The position numbers were made by a program, and so were the translations under genes. A model generated the notes under the pieces. The model made no database searches. It worked only from the letters and a program-made list of their open reading frames with translations, and had not been told where the DNA came from. A stretch of 24,470 nt of DNA from DASRRB01 sp036732755 (GTDB lineage: Bacteria > Planctomycetota > B15-G4 > SIAN01): positions 1 to 24,470 of the forward strand of contig DAINBU010000072.1 in NCBI GenBank assembly GCA_036732755.1. The letters run 5' to 3'. Each line of letters begins with the position of its first letter. Position 1 is the first letter of the stretch. Below, in pieces: positions 14,764 through 24,470 of this stretch.

Positions 14764-15947
14764 AGATCACGTCGGTCAAGCTGACGCCGATCGCCGTGAA
14801 GCGGCGCACCGGCTTCGCCTCGCGCCACGTCGTCGTCGAGCTCGCGACCGACGAGGAGCTGACCGGGCTCGGCGAAATGTCGGACTTCGGCCACCTGCCG
14901 CTCTACATGCCCGACCTGCGCGACCTCGAGAAGAGCTTGAACCGCCTCCTGGTCGGCCGCGACCCGCTCCAGTTGAACGCGCTCGTGCAGCTCCTCCTCG
15001 AGATGTACCCCGAGGAGATGTTCATGTACGACATGAGCGCGGTGATCCGCTGCGGCGTCGACGTCGCGCTGCACGATCTCGCCGGCAAGAAGCTCGGCGT
15101 GCCGGTCGCGCAGCTCCTCGGCGGCGCCGTCCGCGACCGGCTGCGCATCTGCTACCCGATCTTCCGCCACCGCTCGAAGGCCGAGGTCGAATACAACGTC
15201 GCGAACGTCGGCGAGCGCCTGAAGGAAGGCTTCGACATGATCCGCCTCTACGCGGGGCTGGATCTCGACGCCGACGAGGCGTTCTTGCAGGGGGTGCGTG
15301 AAAGGCACGGCAAGAAGGTCAAGGTCAAGTCGCTCGACTTCAGCAACCTCGTGCCGTGGCGCCGCGCGGTCGAGGCGACGCGCCGGCTCGCGCAGTACGG
15401 CGTCGAGCTGATCGAGAGCCCGGCGCCGCGCAACGACCTCGACGGCATGGTCGAGGTGCGTCGTAGGGTCGACCTGCCGGTGAGCGAGCACTGCAACAGC
15501 TTCTTCCAGGCGCGCCTGCTGCTGGAGAAGGGCTGCGTCGACATCTTCAACATCTGCACGGTCTTCATCGGCGGCATCGCGCCGGCGCGCCAGCTCTTCG
15601 CGCTCGCCGAGACGTTCGGGGTGCAGTGCCTGATCGGGACCACGCAGGAGCTCTCGATCGGGACGGCCGCGCAGGCGCATCTCGGCGCGAGCTTCCCGCG
15701 CCTCGACCATCCGGGCGACCCGGTCGGGCCGCGCCTCTACTCCGACGACGTCGTGAAGAAGCGTGTCGACTACGTCGACGGCCACCTGATCGTCCCGCGC
15801 GGACCCGGGCTCGGCATGGAGCTCGACCCGGAGCGCGTGCGCCGGCTCGAGGCGCCGCTGCAGTGGGGCGAGGAGTCGCTCCCGTCGATCCAGGATCGCA
15901 CGACCCCGGCGGCCGGCCCGGCGCCGCGCCGCCGCACGCGCAAGTGA
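14760..15947 (+). CDS. Mandelate racemase/muconate lactonising enzyme (enolase-superfamily) protein
   Basis: A 395-residue protein with a capping N-terminal domain (1-125) and a TIM-barrel C-terminal domain. Likely metal ligands are Asp193 (SLDFSN), Glu219 (LIESP) and Glu243 (VSEHC). The position normally holding the catalytic Lys-x-Lys at the end of the second barrel strand reads Arg162-Leu-Tyr164 (GFDMIRLYAG). No His or Lys is obvious on the late strands, where GTTQELSIG is present instead. Most relatives dehydrate acid sugars, but this member's chemistry is uncertain. The ATG overlaps the transporter stop (ATGA). The frame extends far upstream only as a shadow of earlier genes. The tail is basic (PAPRRRTRK). 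Confidence 0.9.
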   Translation: MKITSVKLTPIAVKRRTGFASRHVVVELATDEELTGLGEMSDFGHLPLYMPDLRDLEKSLNRLLVGRDPLQLNALVQLLLEMYPEEMFMYDMSAVIRCGVDVALHDLAGKKLGVPVAQLLGGAVRDRLRICYPIFRHRSKAEVEYNVANVGERLKEGFDMIRLYAGLDLDADEAFLQGVRERHGKKVKVKSLDFSNLVPWRRAVEATRRLAQYGVELIESPAPRNDLDGMVEVRRRVDLPVSEHCNSFFQARLLLEKGCVDIFNICTVFIGGIAPARQLFALAETFGVQCLIGTTQELSIGTAAQAHLGASFPRLDHPGDPVGPRLYSDDVVKKRVDYVDGHLIVPRGPGLGMELDPERVRRLEAPLQWGEESLPSIQDRTTPAAGPAPRRRTRK

Positions 15948-15954
15948 CCGCGTC

Positions 15955-16884
15955 TTGGGCGCGCTCGCCGGCATCTTCCCCGTCCTCTGTACGCCGTTCG
16001 ACGAGCGCGGCGCCGTCGACTGGAAGAGCCTCGACCGTCTCGTCGAGTGGACGCTCGCGCGCGGCGGCGACGGCCTCGCGCTCGGCGGCATCGCGAGCGA
16101 GGTGATGAAGCTCGACGACGAGGAGCGCCGCACGCTCGTCGCGCGCGTGCTTCGCCGCGTCGGGCGCGCCGGCGTCCGCGGCGGGCGTGTCCCGGTCTGG
16201 GTCGGGACGGGCCACCAGGCGAGCGTCCCGGCGCTCGCCCACGCTCGCCACGCGCAGGAGCACGGCGCCGCCGGCGTGATGGTGATGCCGCCGTACGTGA
16301 ACAAGCCCTCGCTCGGCGCGCTGCACGGCTTCTTCGGCGACCTCGACGGCGCGCTCTCGATCCCGATCATGGTGCAGGACGCGCCGCTCGCGTCGGGGCT
16401 CGCGTTGCCGGTCGACTGGCTCGTGACGGTCGCGCGCGACTTCCGGCGCGTCCGTGCCGTCAAGGTCGAAGCTCCCCCCACCGCGGCCAAAATGGCCGAC
16501 CTCGCGGCGGCGGCGCGTGCGAAGCGGACGAAGCTCGCGCTCTTCGGCGGGCTCGGCGGCGCGAACTTCGTCGGCGAGCTGCGGCGCGGCGCGGCCGGCA
16601 CGCTGCCCGGCACCGCGTTCCCGGAGGTCTACGTGAAGATCGACGCGGCGTGGCGCAGCGGCGACGAGGCGGCCGCGCAGGCCGAGCACGACCGCGCGCT
16701 GCCGCTGATCCGCTTCGTCTCGCAGTCGGTCGAGTGGAGCTGGCACGCCTACAAGCGGATCCTCGTGCGGCGCGGCGTGCTGGCGTCGGCGCAAGTGCGC
16801 CGGCCGACGTGCCGCTTCGACGAAGTGGCGCAGCGCGAGCTCGACGCGCTCTGCGACGCGGCGGGGATGGAGCGACGTACGTGA
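15955..16884 (+). CDS. Dihydrodipicolinate synthase / KDG-aldolase family protein
   Basis: A 309-residue TIM-barrel enzyme of the Schiff-base aldolase/lyase family. The start is the TTG at 15955, 7 bases after the previous stop; it gives the family N-terminus ALAGIFPVLCTPFDERGAVD. The Schiff-base lysine is Lys170 in VRAVKVEAPPT. The usual GTTGE loop reads GGIASE, and the usual catalytic Tyr position (YN/YD-x-P) reads QDAP, so Tyr is replaced (Asp142). It is therefore unlikely to be the lysine-pathway DapA. It more likely acts on a keto-sugar acid or a related 2-keto acid produced by neighbouring enzymes. The stop overlaps the next GTG by 4 bases. Confidence 0.9.
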   Translation: MGALAGIFPVLCTPFDERGAVDWKSLDRLVEWTLARGGDGLALGGIASEVMKLDDEERRTLVARVLRRVGRAGVRGGRVPVWVGTGHQASVPALAHARHAQEHGAAGVMVMPPYVNKPSLGALHGFFGDLDGALSIPIMVQDAPLASGLALPVDWLVTVARDFRRVRAVKVEAPPTAAKMADLAAAARAKRTKLALFGGLGGANFVGELRRGAAGTLPGTAFPEVYVKIDAAWRSGDEAAAQAEHDRALPLIRFVSQSVEWSWHAYKRILVRRGVLASAQVRRPTCRFDEVAQRELDALCDAAGMERRT

Positions 16885-18113
16885 CGGCGAGCACGGGCCA
16901 CTCGATCTGGATCCATCCGACCGACGTCGCGGCCGAGGGCGCCGACGCGGTCGTGGCGGCGGTGAAGGAGATGGGGCTCGGCGCGATCTCGCTCGCCGCG
17001 ACCTACCACGCCGGCCGCTTCCTCCTGCCGCACGACCCGAAGAGCTCGGTCAAGCTGCTCGAGGGCGGCGTCGCCTGGTATCAGCCCGACGCAGCGCGAT
17101 GGAAAGGGCAGAAGCTCCTGCCGAAGGCGGCGGCGGAGGGCGACGGGAAGGACCTCGCGCGCGCGGCGCGCGACGCGGCAGTGAAGGCGGGGCTCGCGGT
17201 GAACGCGTGGGTCGTCGCGCTCCATAACTCCCGCCTCGGCGAGGCGCACCCCGACTGCACGCTGCGCAACGCCTTCGGCGACCCCTATCCGTGGGCGCTC
17301 TGCCCGAGCCACCCCGACGTGCGGCAGTACGCGGCCACGCTCGCGGCCGACGTCGCGGCGCAGCTCGAGCCGGCGGCGCTCGAGCTCGAGTCGTTCGGCT
17401 TCATGGGCTGGGCGCACCAGAGCCACCACGACAAGGCGGGCGTGCAGCTCGACGGCGCGCACGAGTTCCTCCTGTCGGTCTGCTTCTGCAAGGAGTGCGC
17501 GAAGCGGATGGCGGCGCGCAAGGTCGACGCGGAGCGCATCGCGGCGCGCGCGCGCACGCTGGTCAAGTCGCACCTCGACGGCGGCGGGGCGCCGCCCGGC
17601 GCCCTCCCCATGAAGGCGGAAGAGATCGGGCCGTGGCTCGCGAAGGAGATCGGCGCGCTCGAGGCGGCCAACGTGATGTCGGCGCGGCGCGAGACGGTCG
17701 TGTCGCTGATCGGCGAGGTGCGCAAGCGCGTGCCGCGGAACGTCGCGCTCCACGCGATGGCCCATCCGTCCCCGTTCGTGACCGGCGCGGCGATCGGCGG
17801 CGGCCTGCTCGCTCTCGGCGAGTGGGTCGACGCCTTCATCCTGAACCTCTTCCGCGAGGAGCCGGCGCAGGTGCGCGCCGACGTGAAGAGCGCGCGCACC
17901 GCCGCGACGCCGGCCACGCGCTTCCTCGCCAACCTGCGCGCCTTCGCGCCCGACAGCGCGACCGCCGAGTCGTTCCGCTCGAAGGCCGCCGCGGCGCTCG
18001 AGGAGGGGGCGGTCGCGCTGCGCGTCTACCACTACGGACTCATGCCGCGCGCCCACTTCGCGTGGGTGAAGCCGGCGCTCGCGGCGAAGAAGGCGGGAGC
18101 GGAGAAGCGATGA
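16881..18113 (+). CDS. Uncharacterised TIM-barrel-like (glycoside-hydrolase-like) protein
   Basis: A 410-residue protein without a signal peptide; the GTG start overlaps the previous stop by 4 bases. It begins HSIWIHPTDVAAEGADAVVA and alternates strands and helices like a beta/alpha barrel. Notable blocks are ISLAATYHAGRFLLPH, WVVALHNSRLGEAHPDC, AFGDPYPWALCPSHPDVRQY, the acidic strand ALELESFGF (Glu168/Glu170) and SVCFCKECAKRM, a Cys-x-Cys-x-x-Cys cluster (201, 203, 206) that could bind metal. I recall similar hypothetical proteins from actinobacteria with the same HNS, CP and CFC marks, but no assigned activity. The acidic strand and barrel pattern suggest a hydrolase-like active site. In this operon it may process a sugar or sugar-acid conjugate. 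No function is assigned. Confidence 0.75.
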   Translation: MTASTGHSIWIHPTDVAAEGADAVVAAVKEMGLGAISLAATYHAGRFLLPHDPKSSVKLLEGGVAWYQPDAARWKGQKLLPKAAAEGDGKDLARAARDAAVKAGLAVNAWVVALHNSRLGEAHPDCTLRNAFGDPYPWALCPSHPDVRQYAATLAADVAAQLEPAALELESFGFMGWAHQSHHDKAGVQLDGAHEFLLSVCFCKECAKRMAARKVDAERIAARARTLVKSHLDGGGAPPGALPMKAEEIGPWLAKEIGALEAANVMSARRETVVSLIGEVRKRVPRNVALHAMAHPSPFVTGAAIGGGLLALGEWVDAFILNLFREEPAQVRADVKSARTAATPATRFLANLRAFAPDSATAESFRSKAAAALEEGAVALRVYHYGLMPRAHFAWVKPALAAKKAGAEKR

Positions 18114-18931
18114 GCGGCGCGCCGCGCACGACGGGGCGGGCGGCGGGCGGACGGCTCGCCGGCAAGGTCGCGCTCGTGACGGGCGCCGGCGCGGGCATCG
18201 GCGCCGCGATCGCGGCGCGCTTCGCCGCCGAGGGGGCCGCGGTCGCGCTCGTCGACGTCGACGCGCCGGCGGCGCGCGCGCGGGCGCGCGAGATCGAGCG
18301 CGCCGGCGGGCGGGCGCTCGCGCTGCGCGGCGACGTCTCCCGCGAAAGTGACGCGCGCCGGACCATTCGCGCCGCCGTCGCGGAGTTCGGCGCGCTGCAC
18401 GTCCTGGTCAACAACGCCGGCGTGAACGTCATGTCGACGGTCGAGCGCGCGACCGCGCGCGAGGTCGAGCGCTGCCTCGGCGTCGACTTGAAGGGCGTGT
18501 GGCACTTCGCGAAGCACGCGCTCCCCCACCTGCGCCGCGCCGGCGGCGGCAGCATCGTGAACGTCGCGTCGATGCACGCATTCCGAACGGTGCCGCGCGC
18601 GTTCCCCTACGCCGCGGCGAAGGGCGGCGTGGTCGCGCTCACGAAGAGCCTCGCGCTCGACGCGGGGCCCGACGGCGTGCGCGTCAACGCGATCTGCCCC
18701 GGCACGATCGCGACGAAGCTCACCCGAGGCTGGTTCTCGGCGCAGCGCGACCCGGCGGCGGCGCGACGGCGCTTCCTCGCGGCGATCCCGGTCGGGCGAC
18801 TCGGCACCCCCGACGACGTGGCCGCGCTGGCGCTCTTCCTCGCGAGCGACGAGTCGTCGTTCGTGAGCGGCACGGCGATCCCGATCGACGGCGGCCGCGA
18901 CGCGCTCTCGGCCGCCGGCACGGTCTCCTGA
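18110..18931 (+). CDS. SDR-family NAD(P)-dependent oxidoreductase
   Basis: A 273-residue classical short-chain dehydrogenase. The cofactor motif TGAGAGIG is at residues 24-31, an Asp at the end of strand 2 (LVDVD, about 49) favours NAD(H), and NNAG is at 101-104. The catalytic set is Ser154 (NVASMHAF), Tyr167 and Lys171 (YAAAK). The tail is of the usual kind (FVSGTAIPIDGG). The ATG overlaps the TIM-barrel protein stop by 4 bases (ATGA). In a transporter/dehydratase/aldolase context it probably oxidises or reduces a sugar, sugar acid or keto-acid intermediate. The exact substrate is not readable. Confidence 0.93.
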   Translation: MSGAPRTTGRAAGGRLAGKVALVTGAGAGIGAAIAARFAAEGAAVALVDVDAPAARARAREIERAGGRALALRGDVSRESDARRTIRAAVAEFGALHVLVNNAGVNVMSTVERATAREVERCLGVDLKGVWHFAKHALPHLRRAGGGSIVNVASMHAFRTVPRAFPYAAAKGGVVALTKSLALDAGPDGVRVNAICPGTIATKLTRGWFSAQRDPAAARRRFLAAIPVGRLGTPDDVAALALFLASDESSFVSGTAIPIDGGRDALSAAGTVS

Positions 18932-18944
18932 ACGGAGCAGCACC

Positions 18945-20021
18945 ATGATCCCGACTTCCAAGATCACCGCCTTTGTCCTGACGAGCCTCGCGCTCGCCGT
19001 CGCGACCCGCGCCGCGCAGGAGAAGCCGCCCGCGCCCGCCGCGCCACCCGCGCCGGCCGCGCCGCAAAAAGCCGAGCTCCCGCCGCCGCTGAAGGCGAAG
19101 GTGCTGCAGCTCATCTTCGATCCGCCGATCGCGAGCGAGGGCGGCAAGCGGCTGCACGAAGTGATGGAGTGGAACGACCCGGAGAAGAACTCGAAGGAGT
19201 ACGCGGCCGATCTCAAGGAGTCGAGCGGCGGCTACGCCGACTACCAGATCGTCGAGTCGCTGCACCTCGACGAGTTCCCGCTCCTGCACGACGGCTTCCG
19301 CTACGACTTCGCGACGCTGCGCGACGTCCTGCAGGGGAAGACGCAGCCGCACCAGCCCGAAGGCTTCGGCTACCTCGCGCTGCTGGAGCGTTTCAAGGTC
19401 GCGGAGAGAGTCGACAAGGGGGAGATCGACGAGGTCTGGCTCCAGGCGATGCCCTACGCCGGCTTGTACGAGTCGACGATGACGGGCGAGGGCGCCTACG
19501 ACTGCAACTCCGGCCCGCTCGAGGGCGTGAAGTGCAAACGCCTCTTCGTCGTGATGGGCTTCAACTACGAGCGCGGCGTCGGCGAGATGCTCGAGGACTA
19601 CGGCCATCGCACGGAGGCGATCCTCACGCACGTGTTCGGGAGCTGGGACCCGCCCAAGAAGGCGCATGCGTGGGACCGCTTCACGCTCTACGACTTGCTC
19701 GCACCCGGCGAGGCGGCGTGCGGCAACGTCCACTTCGCGCCGAACAGCACGCGCGACTACGAGTGGGGCAACGAGACGCCGGTCGCGAGCACGTGCGACG
19801 ACTGGCTCGCCTACCCCGACCTGAAGGGGACGAAGCGCACGGTCACCTGCGCCGACTGGGGCGACGGCGACATCCGGCTCCATCACAAGTGGTGGCTCGC
19901 GCATCTGCCGCGCGCGGCCGGCCGCAGCGACGGGAAGCTCAACCACTGGTGGGCCTACACGGCCGACTTCAACCGCTGGCCGGAGAGCGGCGGCCGCGGA
20001 GCCGCGCCCGCCGCGAAGTGA
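18945..20021 (+). CDS. Uncharacterised secreted protein
   Basis: A 358-residue exported protein. A signal peptide covers about residues 1-24 (SKITAFVLTSLALAVATRAA) and is followed by a Pro/Ala-rich linker to about residue 50. The mature domain has recurrent aromatic and acidic residues and blocks such as PLLHDGFRYDFATLRDVLQG, DEVWLQAMPYAGLYESTMTG, GAYDCNSGPLEGVKC and VVMGFNYERGVGEMLEDYGH. I recall alignable hypothetical proteins from planctomycetes and actinobacteria but no assigned activity. Cysteines in CNS and VKC, and later in CGN and TCDD, may form disulfides. GGAG lies 7 bases before the ATG, 13 bases after the SDR stop, so it may be the last gene of the operon. A role in binding or cutting an external substrate is possible but unproven. 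Confidence 0.8.
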   Translation: MIPTSKITAFVLTSLALAVATRAAQEKPPAPAAPPAPAAPQKAELPPPLKAKVLQLIFDPPIASEGGKRLHEVMEWNDPEKNSKEYAADLKESSGGYADYQIVESLHLDEFPLLHDGFRYDFATLRDVLQGKTQPHQPEGFGYLALLERFKVAERVDKGEIDEVWLQAMPYAGLYESTMTGEGAYDCNSGPLEGVKCKRLFVVMGFNYERGVGEMLEDYGHRTEAILTHVFGSWDPPKKAHAWDRFTLYDLLAPGEAACGNVHFAPNSTRDYEWGNETPVASTCDDWLAYPDLKGTKRTVTCADWGDGDIRLHHKWWLAHLPRAAGRSDGKLNHWWAYTADFNRWPESGGRGAAPAAK

Positions 20022-20067
20022 CCTCGGGCGGCGCGCAGCGACTGCCCGCGCGCGCGCGCCCGCCGGC

Positions 20068-20073
20068 TATCCT
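20068..20073 (+). promoter_or_regulatory. Possible -10 box for a leaderless transcript of the 156-residue gene
   Basis: TATCCT (4/6 to TATAAT) ends 9 bases before the ATG at 20083, and no Shine-Dalgarno is present. This matches the leaderless pattern also seen at asnB. Just upstream, 20027-20066 is an almost pure G/C stretch, with a cg-alternating run at about 20047-20059 that could fold into an imperfect hairpin closing the previous transcript. There is no T-run. Confidence 0.28.
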
Positions 20074-20082
20074 CGCGCGGCC

Positions 20083-20553
20083 ATGAACCGCTCCCCCGAT
20101 GCCGCGGGCACCGCCAACGTCGGCGACGTCGTGCTCTGCCCCGACGCGCGCTACCGCGCCGATCTCAAGATCCCGGGAGAGCTCGGCCTCGTGCTCGAGA
20201 CGACGAAGGAGCGCGCGCGCGTCCACTTCCCCACCGCGGGCGGCGAGCCGTGGATCGCGGTCGAGCAGCTGGCGCGCGCGAAGGACCCGGGCGCGGCGGG
20301 CGTCCCGTCCTGGATGGCGCGCGCCTGCTTCCTCGCGCGCACGCTCGAGGCGATCCGCATCGAGATCGCGCAGCGCGACGCGGAGACGTGCGCGCTCAAG
20401 ATCTTCCACGGCGAGGTCGACCTGGCGCGGCTCGACTCGATCCGCACCGAGCTCGGCGACGCGCTGCGCTGGTTCACGCTGAGCCCGGCCGGCCTGCACA
20501 AGATCGAGGCGGCGGTCGCGTTCGCGCCGGCTCCCGCTCCGGCGCCGCGCTGA
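20083..20553 (+). CDS. Small hypothetical protein with DUF3553/CarD-like N-terminal barrel pattern
   Basis: A 156-residue soluble protein, not recognised by name. Residues about 13-65 (VGDVVLCPDARYRAD, then GELGLVLETTKERARVHFP and EPWIAVEQL) follow the GD-V, G-x-G/L-x-V, V-x-F pattern of small SH3/Tudor-like barrels such as DUF3553. Residues about 75-135 are helical (FLARTLEAIRIEIAQRD and VDLARLDSIRTELGDALRWF). The tail is Pro/Ala-rich. It ends 2 bases before the ATG of the sigma-54 activator gene, so the two are co-transcribed. It could be a small regulatory or nucleic-acid/protein-binding partner of the signalling pair. This is inference only. Confidence 0.65.
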   Translation: MNRSPDAAGTANVGDVVLCPDARYRADLKIPGELGLVLETTKERARVHFPTAGGEPWIAVEQLARAKDPGAAGVPSWMARACFLARTLEAIRIEIAQRDAETCALKIFHGEVDLARLDSIRTELGDALRWFTLSPAGLHKIEAAVAFAPAPAPAPR

Positions 20554-20555
20554 CC

Positions 20556-24470
<3,915 letters not shown>

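Noticed and set aside
20047..20059. Alternating CG run as a Z-DNA or regulatory element
   Set aside because: Short and expected at this base composition; at most part of an imperfect GC hairpin.

Overview
The window is very GC-rich and densely packed, with strong G/C preference at third codon positions and many 4-base start/stop overlaps. It looks like chromosomal DNA of a Planctomycetota-like bacterium. This rests on a secreted seven-bladed FG-GAP protein with a long non-propeller C-terminal tail, two secreted HEAT-repeat proteins with an amidotransferase-like C-terminal domain, and a Ser/Thr kinase beside an FHA/sigma-54 activator. The phylum is an inference from gene style; no rRNA or tRNA is present to fix it.

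Layout. (1) 1-1545, minus: asparagine synthetase asnB, cut by the left edge. (2) 1546-3185: a patchwork of small accessory genes and wreckage. It holds a C-terminal scrap of a small DUF4287-like protein, an XRE antitoxin (HigA type) whose HigB/Gp49-like toxin has lost its middle and is out of frame, a possible small hydrophobic protein, and an intact hicB-hicA pair. (3) 3228-5903, minus: a three-gene ABC-2 exporter (ATPase, permease, permease). (4) 5998-9145, plus: a TerC-family membrane protein overlapping the first HEAT/amidotransferase-like protein. (5) 9191-11038, minus: the FG-GAP propeller protein, lying between the two HEAT paralogues. (6) 11149-20021, plus: a tightly overlapped run of second HEAT paralogue, ACS/hexuronate-type MFS transporter, enolase-superfamily protein, DHDPS/KDG-aldolase-like protein, uncharacterised TIM-barrel-like protein, SDR dehydrogenase and an uncharacterised secreted protein. 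(7) 20083-24470, plus: a small hypothetical protein, an FHA-GAF-AAA+-Fis sigma-54 activator, and a zinc-ribbon Ser/Thr kinase with an RDD membrane domain, open at the right edge.

How the genes may work together. Region 6 has the ingredients of an uptake and breakdown route for a sugar acid or related carbohydrate: transporter, dehydratase-type enzyme, aldolase-type enzyme and dehydrogenase. Two of the enzymes lack textbook catalytic residues, and a hydrolase-like protein of unknown function is embedded in the run, so the substrate is open. Region 7 looks like a phospho-signalling unit in which the kinase could act on the FHA-bearing transcription activator encoded immediately upstream.

The most unusual points are the uncharacterised run in region 6, the HEAT/amidotransferase-like duplication around the propeller gene, the internally deleted toxin next to its intact antitoxin, the FHA-activator/kinase coupling, and the in-frame ABC-2-permease-like segment after the kinase RDD domain at the right edge. 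That last feature may be a real fusion or an assembly artefact.
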